From Thalassomonas haliotis (GTDB lineage Bacteria; Pseudomonadota; Gammaproteobacteria; Enterobacterales; Alteromonadaceae), in NCBI RefSeq assembly GCF_028657945.1, contig NZ_CP059693.1:3968001-4032000 (forward strand): 64,000 nucleotides of DNA, given 5' to 3'. A program made the translations under genes and the position numbers. Every line of letters begins with the position of its first letter. Position 1 is the stretch's first letter. Positions 17,158 through 26,387 of this stretch are shown here, one piece after another. Under the pieces are notes generated by a model. The model searched no databases. It was not told the origin of the DNA and saw nothing but the letters and a program-made list of their open reading frames with translations.

Positions 17158-18612
17158 TTAATCAAGGGTAGATAAATGACATAAAAAATGAATACTGGGC
17201 ATAAAAAAATATTCACCGCCGAGATTGCGGACAAACCCGGAGAATTCAAAATCCACCTTACTGGCGCCATTACCCCATTTGCCCGGCCAGGATTGCGGCT
17301 GCGTTTTTTCCCCGCGGGCTAATTGTCCTACAAGGGGATCTAGGCCGGTTTTAGCCCGGATAAAACCTTCGTTGTTGCACCAGGTATGCTGCATAAAAAT
17401 AAACTGATCCACTATGCTGGCCTGCAAACTGATAAAGAGCAAACCCGCCTCTGTCCATTCCGAATCCGGGTTCAGGTTTTTTTCACCAAAACTGATGCCC
17501 CGGCGTACGATACGGCGACTTTGCTCTATGGTGGGCGGGGAATTAAACTGGCGGACGGTATCTCCCCTGGGGTTGGTTTTTCGAGTATGGGCATGAAACG
17601 GACAGCGCAGGCCGTCAACATCGTCATCATAATTAAAGTTATTAAACAGGTTGCTCCAGCCGTCATTCCCCTGCTCCGAAATAGGGGTACCGTCCTTAAA
17701 GCGCCCGACGCATAAGGCGCCGGCATACTCGGCATCCACTTTTTGCTGGCCGAGCTCGGATAAGGTATGAGCCAGCAAATCCAGTTTTTTCCAGAAACCT
17801 TTAATATTTTGCTGTAATTTGCGGTAGGTGACATAGGAGCCATAACTGTTGCTGTCGCCACCGGGGTCTTTCACCAGCACGGTATTTAACGAAGCACTGG
17901 CATCATTGCGGCTGTAACCGCCGTTTTTAAATTCTTCATTGAGATCCGAAAAAAAGAACTTGGGATTGCTGACCCCGTCAACAAAGCCAAAATGCTCGAT
18001 CACCTGCTCCTTGTCATTGCGCATCACATGCCCGCTTTGAACCAGGGTAATTTCGGCAATGCCTGCCAGCTCCTTTTTAAGCTCGGCCACTTTATCCGCG
18101 AGCTGCTGCTCGGTTTCTTGCTGTGAGCTGCCGGCATAAGCGAATAAAACCATAGCGTCGATATCGCTTCGAAAGGCAGACTCCCACTGCTGGACATCAT
18201 CATTTAACGGATTGCTTTGCGGGTTATGATCTCCCCTGGGCACAGTATCATAACGTACCTGCAGATCTTTCATGCCCGAGCGAAAAGCCGGGTCCTGCGG
18301 CCAGTATTTTTGCGCAACTCCCAGCGCCCGGTAGCCGGAGCAGGTCAGCATAACATTGACAAAAACCTGGTGGCGACCATCGGCTTTATATTGCCGGGTT
18401 TGCTGCTCCTGCCCTGTGGTAGAGGTAACCTTAGCGGCAAATTTTTCCAGCCAGCGGCAGTTTTCATCCTGGTTGCCGATAAAGCGGAAAAACACATGGC
18501 GCGAGTGGTCACGGCCGTGTCCCTTTAATATGTTGCCCTGTAAATTGGCAAAAACGGCCTGAAAATTAGGGTCGTCTATTTCAATATTGGTTTGGTTTAA
18601 ATTCGCCGACAT
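17158..18612 (-). CDS. DyP-type heme peroxidase
   Basis: Dye-decolorising peroxidases use hydrogen peroxide to oxidise diverse substrates. The signature GFVDG (209-213) gives the catalytic aspartate D212. The C-terminal half has the expected heme-pocket region (PFHAHTRKTNPRG and IVRRGISFG) and the ending GEYFFMPS. Length, 484 residues, fits the larger intracellular DyP classes, and there is no signal peptide. AGGGA precedes the ATG. It sits between a CMD-like gene and the ThDP enzyme, in a cluster whose LodA-type oxidase would be expected to make hydrogen peroxide. A detoxifying or coupled-oxidation role is inferred. Confidence 0.92.
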   Translation of the reverse strand: MSANLNQTNIEIDDPNFQAVFANLQGNILKGHGRDHSRHVFFRFIGNQDENCRWLEKFAAKVTSTTGQEQQTRQYKADGRHQVFVNVMLTCSGYRALGVAQKYWPQDPAFRSGMKDLQVRYDTVPRGDHNPQSNPLNDDVQQWESAFRSDIDAMVLFAYAGSSQQETEQQLADKVAELKKELAGIAEITLVQSGHVMRNDKEQVIEHFGFVDGVSNPKFFFSDLNEEFKNGGYSRNDASASLNTVLVKDPGGDSNSYGSYVTYRKLQQNIKGFWKKLDLLAHTLSELGQQKVDAEYAGALCVGRFKDGTPISEQGNDGWSNLFNNFNYDDDVDGLRCPFHAHTRKTNPRGDTVRQFNSPPTIEQSRRIVRRGISFGEKNLNPDSEWTEAGLLFISLQASIVDQFIFMQHTWCNNEGFIRAKTGLDPLVGQLARGEKTQPQSWPGKWGNGASKVDFEFSGFVRNLGGEYFFMPSIHFLCHLSTLD

Positions 18613-18801
18613 AATACATTCCCTGTAAAATTAATTTCCTGGCCCGGTTGGAGGCGACTGAATCTGCCACCTTAATGGTAACAGCTGCAATAGCGGCTTA
18701 ACTTGCCGGGTTATGGTTTTTATCTTTTTACTCACCCCTAACGGACAGCTTTATTTGAATCCTGATACGCGCTTAATTCATACCTCAACTTATGTCTCCA
18801 C

Positions 18802-19443
18802 TTATGCTTCAGACATGCTCTTCTGCATTTCTTCTGCCAGGGTTTGCCGCACCTGAGGCAATTGAGGTTCGGGTAAGCTGGGTTTTCCCGGCGCCGGCGG
18901 CATTTCATAGGCATTAAGCTGACAGGCGACCATAGTGTAATAACCGATTAAGGCGGTTATCTCCGTGATCTGCTCCGTACTGTACGCTTGCCTGAGTTTA
19001 TTAAAGCACTTGTCGCTTACCCGCTTATTATTGGTAAGCTCCCGGACATAGGTGATTATATCGCCGTCACCTGAAGCCAGGCCGCTATTATCCCCGGTGG
19101 CCAGGCCATTTTTATACAAAGGTTTTTTAAGCTTGATCACTTCCATGGTGTGCACCGAAATATCCGCCTGCAGGGCAAATTCCTGGTGAAAGGACCATTC
19201 GAACTGGCATGAGTTTTCACTGAGGGTGGTAATGATAATGAGCTCTTTTAAGCGTTGGGGTAAAATGGAGTCATAACGCAGGTAACCACCAAGATCTGCC
19301 ACCAGTTTCGCCACCTTGGGACTGTTGAGCAATAAGGCAAAGACGCCGATAACCTTGCCCCGGCCCGCTTTAATATACTCAGAAACCTGCAGCGCCTCGC
19401 CGCTAAGGCCAATTTCATTATCCAGGTATGGAATACGTGTCAT
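18802..19443 (-). CDS. Carboxymuconolactone-decarboxylase-like protein (CMD fold), 213 aa
   Basis: The core LLNSPKVAKLVADLGGYLRYDSILPQRLKELIIITT followed by CQFEWSFHQEFA is typical of the CMD family and similar to the 181-residue paralogue at 14548-15093. A glycine/serine-rich insertion (LATGDNSGLASGDGD) interrupts the middle. GGGAGAG precedes the ATG. It is the first gene of the second transcription block of the redox cluster, and the upstream region holds one copy of the roughly 180-bp repeat also found before the ferritin-like gene. Function is unknown beyond the fold. Confidence 0.78.
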   Translation of the reverse strand: MTRIPYLDNEIGLSGEALQVSEYIKAGRGKVIGVFALLLNSPKVAKLVADLGGYLRYDSILPQRLKELIIITTLSENSCQFEWSFHQEFALQADISVHTMEVIKLKKPLYKNGLATGDNSGLASGDGDIITYVRELTNNKRVSDKCFNKLRQAYSTEQITEITALIGYYTMVACQLNAYEMPPAPGKPSLPEPQLPQVRQTLAEEMQKSMSEA

Positions 19444-19650
19444 TATACTCTCCCGCGTTTTATCAAGGCCCTGCCGATTGCTGATGTTATTACCATGGCG
19501 TTTTTCCGGTAATAGCCCCAGCCAAAGTGATGCCAGTATTTATTCGCTTACATTGAGGTTAATTGACGGTAAAAGCCGTTGAACAGGAGCCAGGCAGACA
19601 AATAATGAATAGATACGGCATAAAGCCAGGAGGTGCCGCCGGAGATCAGC

Positions 19651-19831
19651 AAGTGCTGATGTCCTTATCATTTGCTTCAAGTGTCAGTTACTTTGAACAA
19701 GTAACCAATTGAATTTACGCCAGAATCCTTTCCAAAACCTTTTACTGCCAAACTTAAAAGTCAAAATAGTTTTGAACTGACTGCTTGGATTTAAAAAGTT
19801 TAGTTGAGGATTTTTTCCATGCAAACTAATC
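19651..19831 (-). repeat. Regulatory repeat copy A upstream of the CMD-DyP-ThDP block
   Basis: Three blocks match copy B at 24385-24560 in the same order. These are TCCTTATCATTT (about 19661), CGCCAGAATCCTTTCCAAAA (about 19719) with flanking bases, and CTGCTTGGATTT followed by AAAAGTTTAGTTGA (about 19781). Copy A lies about 210-390 bases upstream of the CMD gene start, a distance similar to that of copy B from the ferritin-like gene. This suggests a duplicated promoter or operator region. Confidence 0.7.
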
Positions 19832-19848
19832 GTGTATTTATTTACCCG

Positions 19849-21009
19849 TCACTCATGCACAGCTGTGGCAGCCTCCCCTTGATAAATGCCTGAAGCCAGG
19901 TGGCGTTTTCGCCAAAAAGCCGCCTGCATCCAGCGCTGCTCCCGTTGATAAAAATACGCCCTTTGTGCAAGATAGTTAATAAAAGCTTCGCCGACACTTT
20001 GCCGGTAGTCCATTAAAGGCCGGCTGTCCCCCTGCAACCAGGCGGCGATAGCGGGCGCCGCATTTAGCCCCCCGAGCAGCGCCTTATAAATCCCCTGGGA
20101 AGAAATAGGATCGTAACAGCTGGCCGCATCTCCCACCGCCAGCCAGCCTTCAGCTGCCGGAGGATTTAACAACGCCGAGGGCGCCACCCAGGTATGTAAG
20201 CTTAACGGCAACTTCGCCGGTGATAATGCCGGGCCCAGGTGCCGGGTTTGTGCCAATGCCCGGCACCAGTGCTCCGGCTGTTTTAGCCTGTGCTGCAAAA
20301 TAATCTCACTGTCACTGGCAAAAGCGGCAATGATGCGATCTCCGGGTAAGTGCGCACTGTACCACCAGCCATGCTCCACTGCTTCAAGTAAGGTCATGTG
20401 CTGCAATGCCAGATCCGTCGCCAGCTCTTGACGGTGAAAAAAACCGGCAACACAAAGTAAGTTATCCTGGGTTTTAAACCGGGCGCCGATACACCGGGCC
20501 AGGCTTGCCGAACGGCCGCTGGCATCAACCACAAAGCGGCAACTTTGCTGCTGCTTTTCCCCGGATTGACTCCCGGTTAAAGCGATATTGGTGACCTGCT
20601 GTTGTCGATCACGGTTAAGCTGATGAAATCTAACCCCGGATAAAAAATCAATGCCGCGCAAGCGCACTTCATCCGCCATAAAACGGTCAAAAGACAAACG
20701 GTCAAGATGCCAGCCATGCCCCCTGGGATTAAACAGAAAATCATTAAACCCCAAATCATCGCTGCCCCAGCTGGAATAACTGCCTAAACAGCGCTGGTGA
20801 TTTTGCTGCTCAAACACCTGCCACAATCCCAGCCGGGAAAACAAGCCCCGGGTATCGGGGGGAATACTTTCGCCGATGCGTTCCCGGGAATAATCACTGC
20901 CTTCAACGACCAGAACCTTAGTGATGCCAAGTTGATGCAGGGCTATGGCGGTGGCACAGCCTGCCGGGCCGCCGCCGATAATGATCACATCATAAAGGCT
21001 GCCGCTCAT
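19849..21009 (-). CDS. lodB: LodB-type FAD-dependent oxidoreductase (tryptophan-halogenase-like)
   Basis: The 386-residue flavoprotein begins with the FAD-binding VIIIGGGPAGCATAIAL motif and has the second dinucleotide motif VGDAASCYDPISSQGIYKAL. LodB-type proteins are needed to form the cysteine tryptophylquinone cofactor of their LodA partner and are made next to it. Here the start codon overlaps the stop of the LodA gene by four bases (ATGA). The glycine-rich and GD motifs are intact, and the length matches the family. The symbol is by family and context; its partner specificity is inferred. Confidence 0.82.
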   Translation of the reverse strand: MSGSLYDVIIIGGGPAGCATAIALHQLGITKVLVVEGSDYSRERIGESIPPDTRGLFSRLGLWQVFEQQNHQRCLGSYSSWGSDDLGFNDFLFNPRGHGWHLDRLSFDRFMADEVRLRGIDFLSGVRFHQLNRDRQQQVTNIALTGSQSGEKQQQSCRFVVDASGRSASLARCIGARFKTQDNLLCVAGFFHRQELATDLALQHMTLLEAVEHGWWYSAHLPGDRIIAAFASDSEIILQHRLKQPEHWCRALAQTRHLGPALSPAKLPLSLHTWVAPSALLNPPAAEGWLAVGDAASCYDPISSQGIYKALLGGLNAAPAIAAWLQGDSRPLMDYRQSVGEAFINYLAQRAYFYQREQRWMQAAFWRKRHLASGIYQGEAATAVHE

Positions 21010-23117
21010 TTGTCTTTGCGGCTGGCGCTATTATTGCCGCCAAACAAAGGCCAGGGAGTGGGATCGGCCAGCTCTTGTGGACCATCTTGAAGCAGGCTTT
21101 GGACTTCCAGATAAACATCATCGGGATAGTTTTTACCGTCATCAATAACCGTGCCCTGCACCACAACACCGATATCCTGCCACTGGCTGAGCATCTGACG
21201 GTAATCCCAGAAACGCCCGGCATTGGCAAGATCATGTTGATCGTCCGGGCTATTTACCCCGGGATAAGTCCCTGGACCGCGCACCGAATAACGCTGCGCC
21301 GGCAATTCATTCTTTTCATGATCAAAGTCGGCGGCGGGATAAACCGTCACCGGGCGCTGGGCCGGCCAGGACCAGAACAGGGCCTCTGAGTTTTGTTTGT
21401 TCGGCGAGGTCTGATGGATGGCACAGGAGTTATAATCGGCATGCCAGGGCAGCGCCATAAACTTGGTGGCATCTCCCGGCTCCAGGCCTAAATTTTCCAC
21501 CGCTTCGTGACGCGGGATCCAGCCAAAAGTTAAAAACGGCTCCCTGTGCCCCTGTCCCTGGCTTTGGATATGCTGGTAATCAAGGGGTTTGTGCTTGATA
21601 CGAAACGGCCCGGCGCCCTGTTGCCAGTCCTGGATATACATGCTGGTTTCCCGGATGATCCAGGTCATGTCTATGCCCGGGCTGAACCGGCCGCCGAGAC
21701 AGTTTTGCAAGCTGGCGCGGTCAAGGTACTCCCCCGGCCCCAATGGCGTTGGCGTTTGTTTGACATAACGTTTATTCGACCAGCAATGTAAAAAGTGATA
21801 TTGACTCATGGTCGGCGTTAAAAACGGTTTGCCGCCGGCGGCGCTGGAGTCTCCCAGGGCCAGCGGCATAAGCGGCGCACCGACATCAATCGATTGCCCT
21901 TTCCAGGTTGCTTCGGTGCCGGGGTTCGGCCTGCGTACATAAGCCAGTCCCGCCATAATGGTTTCATCCGGGTTGTCGTCGGCGCCGATGGCATCCACTT
22001 CTTTATGGGCCTCGATGGCAAAACTGGGCAAATAGGCATTCCACAACTGCTGCGCGGTGGCGCGGAACAAAGGTTTGATATGCTCATCAAAGGCCGGACG
22101 GTATTCCTGGATAAAATGCCCGTCCCGGTAAATGTCCGGCGCCAGCGCCAGTTTACGCAGGAAAATATCATAGGCCTCATCATAGAGGGAAACCACATTC
22201 AGGGTTTGCGGCGCATAACTGGGATCTGTGGCCACCAGCCAGGCACCAAAGCTGTCCCGGGTGCTGCCGTCTTTGAATACCAGGGTAGCCGTCACCGGGC
22301 CGTCGGAAGTATCGTCAAACCACTGGTCATTATTAACCGGGCCGTTAATCGGCACGGGAATATCCTTGTTATCCAGCGGCCAGCCGGCGCTTTTGCCATG
22401 GCCGCCGGCGACAATTAACCGGCCTTTGTCATCGGTATTCATTTCTCCCAAAGACTCAATCGGTCCCTGGGGCTGTTCCAGCTGATCAAAATGCATCCCG
22501 GGAAAAGACTTGGGATAATCGGCAACGCTGAGGATCTGTGCCCCTTGACCCCGGCTCGGTTCAGAGCAGCTATCAAAACAGGCGCGGGCATTAATCCCGC
22601 GCAGCGCCCGCGGACCGGCATCTATCACCAGTTTACGCAAACGGCTGGTATTGTAGGGGTCTAAACCTTCGCGTAAATTGCGCAATTTCGGGGTATTGCC
22701 ATTTTCATAGGCGACCACGCCATGGTCGTCGTCATTGGCAAACCAGCTGGACTTTTTATTCGCCAGGTGCACGGTCCAGACAATATCTGCCACTTCGCGC
22801 CCGTCGACAACACTGCCTATGGTAATTTCCTGCCCGCCGGTTGCCGGATAGGTCTCTATAGCCGAGTCAGGATAGGCAAAAATACGAAAACGCGCCGCCT
22901 GGCGCTTAAAGGCGCCGTCTTTATCCCTGAGTTCACTGCTTTTAATGACGGTATCTTCCGTGCCGGGGCGAATGGGCAGACCGCCCATGGTGCTGTCGTT
23001 GCCTTTACCCGGCTGGGGCATAGCGGCAATGGACTCAGGTGCTAAGAAATATTCCCGGCTGTTGCCAACACGGGCGATACCAATCGAGGGATGGATTTTA
23101 AAGGTAAACTGGCTCAT
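21006..23117 (-). CDS. lodA: LodA/GoxA-family cysteine-tryptophylquinone amino-acid oxidase
   Basis: This 703-residue protein starts with the family hallmark HPSIGIARVGNSREYFLAPE. LodA (lysine epsilon-oxidase) and GoxA (glycine oxidase) oxidatively deaminate amino acids, releasing ammonia and hydrogen peroxide, with a cofactor built from a Cys and a Trp. Candidate partners here are C473 in NCLGGRFSPGID and W582/W584 in LFWSWPAQRP. There is no signal peptide. AGGAG precedes the ATG; it overlaps the ferritin-like gene upstream and the LodB gene downstream by four bases each, so three proteins are made from one transcript. Substrate cannot be told from sequence. The assignment to the family is strong. 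Confidence 0.9.
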   Translation of the reverse strand: MSQFTFKIHPSIGIARVGNSREYFLAPESIAAMPQPGKGNDSTMGGLPIRPGTEDTVIKSSELRDKDGAFKRQAARFRIFAYPDSAIETYPATGGQEITIGSVVDGREVADIVWTVHLANKKSSWFANDDDHGVVAYENGNTPKLRNLREGLDPYNTSRLRKLVIDAGPRALRGINARACFDSCSEPSRGQGAQILSVADYPKSFPGMHFDQLEQPQGPIESLGEMNTDDKGRLIVAGGHGKSAGWPLDNKDIPVPINGPVNNDQWFDDTSDGPVTATLVFKDGSTRDSFGAWLVATDPSYAPQTLNVVSLYDEAYDIFLRKLALAPDIYRDGHFIQEYRPAFDEHIKPLFRATAQQLWNAYLPSFAIEAHKEVDAIGADDNPDETIMAGLAYVRRPNPGTEATWKGQSIDVGAPLMPLALGDSSAAGGKPFLTPTMSQYHFLHCWSNKRYVKQTPTPLGPGEYLDRASLQNCLGGRFSPGIDMTWIIRETSMYIQDWQQGAGPFRIKHKPLDYQHIQSQGQGHREPFLTFGWIPRHEAVENLGLEPGDATKFMALPWHADYNSCAIHQTSPNKQNSEALFWSWPAQRPVTVYPAADFDHEKNELPAQRYSVRGPGTYPGVNSPDDQHDLANAGRFWDYRQMLSQWQDIGVVVQGTVIDDGKNYPDDVYLEVQSLLQDGPQELADPTPWPLFGGNNSASRKDK

Positions 23118-24157
23118 ATCTGTGCTCCTGATGAAGTGCTGACTTTAGAGAAAACCGGTAAGGCGCCGTTTTCCCAACAGGCGGCGATGGCGCCTCCGAC
23201 CTTGTACATGATGGCGGCAAAATCGGGTGCCTCGCCGCCGCGGAACACGGTATTCATGGCCACCAGGAACTCGCCAAAATGTTTAAGCAAGATCTGCTGT
23301 ACTTCCCGGCTGCGGTCGTTGCCAAAACCCAGCGGGTAGGTTTCCGGCAAAGCCTGTTCCCTGAGGTAGCTGAATTTTTCGAAATGATCCCAGCTGGGCT
23401 GTAAATCATCAATCCGGTTCTGGAACTTGGTTTTTACGTATTGTTTTTTCTCCGCCAGGCCTTCCCCCTGGTCGACGATCAGATTGATCAAGGACTCGAC
23501 CTGGGCCAGACCGGCTTTACCGTCTTTGGTAATAGTCATGGAAGCAACCCCCGGATAAAGGGCGCTAAAATGTCCCACCTGGCGCACATTGCCCTGGATA
23601 AATTCCGCCAGCACCCTTGCTCCCTGGCTGACCGCCTGATAGAACTCCCCGATAGAGCCGTACTCTTCTGTGCTGCCGTTACCTTCCCGGGCACAGGACT
23701 GCCAGTTGGGATATTCAATAATGCACATGGTATTGATGCGCTCGACATCCAAAGGACCGATAGCTGTGCTGTAGGGACTATAAATTTCGGTCGGATTCGG
23801 CGTATCCAGGGCAAAATTCAGATGTGGCACAGTGCCGCCATAACCGGGCGCGCGGATCACCAGCTCAGTATCATAAGCGTTGGCGATATTGGCGGCGCAT
23901 TGCATATGCAGCATTTCCTGATTGACCACAGAGCGCAGCAGGCGACGTGCCTCAGAGCCCTGATCTTTAATGGAGTACATCGCCGCCATATAAAAAGGTA
24001 TGGTATAAAGCTCGATATCCACCGCCCACTGCAAATGCTCCTGCAACTGCTCCAGTGTCCAGTCCTGATCTTTATCAACCTTTTTCGGAATAACCAAGTT
24101 GCCGTGCTGGAGCAGTTCTTCGGCATTCGAGATATCAAGATGATGGTATAAACTCAT
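23114..24157 (-). CDS. Ferritin-like protein related to the VioB iminophenylpyruvate dimer synthase domain
   Basis: The 347-residue protein carries the ferritin-like domain also found in VioB/RebD-type enzymes: LQEHLQWAVDIELYTIPFYMAAMYSIKD followed by NQEMLHMQCAANIANA. Glu in VDIELYT and the ExxH of QEMLHM are likely metal ligands, and a later GHF/E region could give the second set. VioB couples imines from an amino-acid oxidase in violacein synthesis, but it is far larger and heme-dependent, so only the domain is shared. The ATG at 24157 has AAGGA 6 bases upstream; a 29-residue upstream extension is not credible. It is first in the lodAB operon. Confidence 0.8.
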   Translation of the reverse strand: MSLYHHLDISNAEELLQHGNLVIPKKVDKDQDWTLEQLQEHLQWAVDIELYTIPFYMAAMYSIKDQGSEARRLLRSVVNQEMLHMQCAANIANAYDTELVIRAPGYGGTVPHLNFALDTPNPTEIYSPYSTAIGPLDVERINTMCIIEYPNWQSCAREGNGSTEEYGSIGEFYQAVSQGARVLAEFIQGNVRQVGHFSALYPGVASMTITKDGKAGLAQVESLINLIVDQGEGLAEKKQYVKTKFQNRIDDLQPSWDHFEKFSYLREQALPETYPLGFGNDRSREVQQILLKHFGEFLVAMNTVFRGGEAPDFAAIMYKVGGAIAACWENGALPVFSKVSTSSGAQI

Positions 24158-24384
24158 GGGGATCCTTATGGGCCGCGAAATGGCCTGGTTATTAATTTCC
24201 CTAATAAAAACTGCCGAAGCTGCATTGATTATGCATCCCAACACTTTTACCTGTTTTAAATCATCACACTGACTTATTACCCTTTATGCTTAGCGCAAGG
24301 GCATCACAGCAAGTGCAATGCTTTGCTTATCCGGATCCCGGTCTATTGCCCTGTTTTAGCGACATGAAGAATACAAAGGGAAGG
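24158..24384. other. Leader region of the ferritin-lodA-lodB operon
   Basis: About 230 bases with no gene. It contains the ribosome site of the ferritin-like gene and probably its promoter. The neighbouring repeat copy B begins just beyond it. Confidence 0.4.
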
Positions 24385-24560
24385 AGACATCAGATATCCT
24401 TATCATTTTCTTCTGCGATTGCCTGCTTATTGACGTTCAGGCTAAACAAACCCGGGTTGACGCCAGAATCCTTTCCAAAACGTTTTACCGCCAATGAGTT
24501 TCAGATAACTGCTTGGATTTGAAAAGTTTAGTTGATGATTTTTGCTGTGCAAATTAATCC
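24385..24560 (-). repeat. Regulatory repeat copy B upstream of the ferritin-lodAB block
   Basis: It shares with copy A (19651-19831) TCCTTATCATTT, CGCCAGAATCCTTTCCAAAA with about 15 further bases at few mismatches, and CTGCTTGGATTT plus AAAAGTTTAGTTGA. It lies between the ferritin-like gene (minus) and the divergent TetR-like gene (plus), the usual place for a TetR operator, though no perfect palindrome was identified. Confidence 0.7.
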
Positions 24561-24692
24561 ATAACTTTTTCATGGCCTGGTAAAGATAGCTTGCCAGGGC
24601 GAGTGCAAACTTTATTTATCCCCGGTGATAGCGCATTCTCAAAGCAACTTGCTATAACATATACAGGTAGCCGCTTCTTTGAGGTTTTTGTT

Positions 24693-25295
24693 ATGCTCAG
24701 CCAGCACGTCGAAGCGCAGGAAATTGTCGATAAGGCCATAGAACTTGCACAAGCCAGCTCCTGGGAAAACTTCAGCCTGCTCGAACTTGCCTCCAGCCTG
24801 CATTGCGACCTTTGCCAGATAAAAAGTCATTTTCGCTCCAAAGACGATATCGCCGAGGCCTTATTTAACCGCGCGGACGATGCCATGTTAACAACAGCCT
24901 CGACAGGCAATTTTTTGTCCGGGGATGCAGGCTTGGTTTCAGCCATCATGTGCTGGTTTGAAAACCTGGCTCCCAATAAAAACCTGGTGCGGGAAATACT
25001 TGCCTATAAATTAGAGCCCGGACATTTTCACTTGCAGGCCCATGGCATCACCCGCATCAGCCGGACGGTGCAATGGCTGCTCCATGTGTCAGGCCGCAGT
25101 TATACCGGGGTTAACCGGGTGATCGATGAAATTGCCGTTACTCAAACCTACCTGGCCAGTTTTTGCTTTTTTTTGTTTGATAGCAGTGAACACCATCAGG
25201 CAACAAGGACCTTGCTTACCCGGCTGATAACCCGGGTTAGCCGGACAGAATCCTTTATTACCCGGCTGTCCAGACGGACAAGCCGTCAGAAATAG
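24693..25295 (+). CDS. TetR/AcrR-like transcriptional regulator
   Basis: The roughly 200-residue product begins with a helical TetR-like DNA-binding region (AQEIVDKAIELAQASSWENFSLLELASSLHCDLCQIKSHFRSKDDIAEALF). The expected G-x-Y-x-H turn is altered to CQIKSHFRSK. The ligand domain is not recognisable. The ATG at 24693 with GAGG eight bases before it is preferred over a TTG-initiated or longer frame from 24591. The C-terminal 25 residues are R/T/S-rich, unusual for the family. It is divergent from the ferritin-lodAB operon, so it is a plausible regulator of it and, through the repeat, of the CMD-DyP-ThDP genes. Confidence 0.72.
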   Translation: MLSQHVEAQEIVDKAIELAQASSWENFSLLELASSLHCDLCQIKSHFRSKDDIAEALFNRADDAMLTTASTGNFLSGDAGLVSAIMCWFENLAPNKNLVREILAYKLEPGHFHLQAHGITRISRTVQWLLHVSGRSYTGVNRVIDEIAVTQTYLASFCFFLFDSSEHHQATRTLLTRLITRVSRTESFITRLSRRTSRQK

Positions 25296-25307
25296 CATTG
25301 CTCTCAT

Positions 25308-26387
25308 ATGGATACGCTAACCCATATGTTAATAGGCGCAGGCACTGCCCAACTGATACCGGCAGCGGTACACAAGGGAGAGGGGCGCACTCCCGCCTGG
25401 CAGCAAAAGGCGGCGGTCGGCGCCCTGGCGGCCCTTTTCCCGGATATTGATTACCTGTTATTCCCCTTAGATCCGCTGGAATTTCTCGCTTATTGGCACC
25501 GTGCTTATAGCCACTCCATTTTCCTGGCCCCGTTATGGGCCTGGCTGCTGACTTTATTGTTGCAGAAATATTTTCTGCGACATAAAGCCTGGTCAGGGCA
25601 AAAGTTGCTGCTGTTTTGGATAAGCCTGAGCGCTATTTTATCCCATATCATCAGCGACAGCCTGACCGTCTACGGCACCCGCTGGTTTGCCCCCTTGCTG
25701 GACTTAAAGATCAGCTGGGATCTGCTTTTTGTGGTCGATATTTATTTCACGGCAAGCATTTTAACCGCCCTGATTTTACTGATTCGCTGGCGTCATAAGG
25801 TTTACCGGGCATATGTTTGTTTTATCCCTTTTAGTTATCTGCTCCTGGTTTTGCTCATTAAACTGACCGTCTATCACCGCCTGCCGCTACCGGATAACAG
25901 CACACCAGCGGCTTCACAAGCCGGGATATTAGTCCCCCAACCCTTTTCCCCGTTTTATTGGCAGCTCATTAAGGCAGATAACAAAGGATTTACACAAGCT
26001 TATCTGAAATTAACGGATGATGTTATTGCCAATAGGGTCAGTAAGTTATCAGGTTCGAATTTAGACTATGCCAGCTACCGCCTGCCCCGGGAACTCAACT
26101 GGCGCCGTTACCCGATCATGCCCGCTAACCCTGACTGGCAGCTTGATGCCGAAAAAGTCTGGCAGAATAAAAAGTTCAGGGCCTTTCGGGACTTCACCGA
26201 CTATCCGGTATTTTATGCTTATAACAGCCGGGCAGAAAAAACCTGCGTCTGGTTTAGCGATTTGCGCTATCACTGGCCCGGTATCGTACCCAGTTTCCGT
26301 TTTGGTATGTGTAAAAAGGCCGCTGAACCATGGCAGGTTTATCGCATGAAATATTTTAGCCATAAGCAAGTACAAACTTCCCATTAA
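25308..26387 (+). CDS. YdjM-like membrane-bound metal-dependent hydrolase family (DUF457)
   Basis: The 359-residue protein opens with MDTLTHMLIGAGTAQLIPAA and has FPDIDYLL and the HRAYSHSI motif. These histidines and aspartates are typical of the YdjM/DUF457 family, predicted to bind a metal at the inner membrane. Four to five membrane helices fill residues 60-190. The C-terminal 165 residues are soluble and not found in short YdjM proteins. The activity of the family is not established. It starts 12 bases after the TetR-like gene on the same strand, perhaps in one transcript. Confidence 0.8.
   Translation: MDTLTHMLIGAGTAQLIPAAVHKGEGRTPAWQQKAAVGALAALFPDIDYLLFPLDPLEFLAYWHRAYSHSIFLAPLWAWLLTLLLQKYFLRHKAWSGQKLLLFWISLSAILSHIISDSLTVYGTRWFAPLLDLKISWDLLFVVDIYFTASILTALILLIRWRHKVYRAYVCFIPFSYLLLVLLIKLTVYHRLPLPDNSTPAASQAGILVPQPFSPFYWQLIKADNKGFTQAYLKLTDDVIANRVSKLSGSNLDYASYRLPRELNWRRYPIMPANPDWQLDAEKVWQNKKFRAFRDFTDYPVFYAYNSRAEKTCVWFSDLRYHWPGIVPSFRFGMCKKAAEPWQVYRMKYFSHKQVQTSH

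Noticed and set aside
23441-24151. Long plus-strand open frame opposite the ferritin-like gene
   Set aside because: It is antisense to a well supported gene with a ribosome site and a family match, and has no signal of its own.
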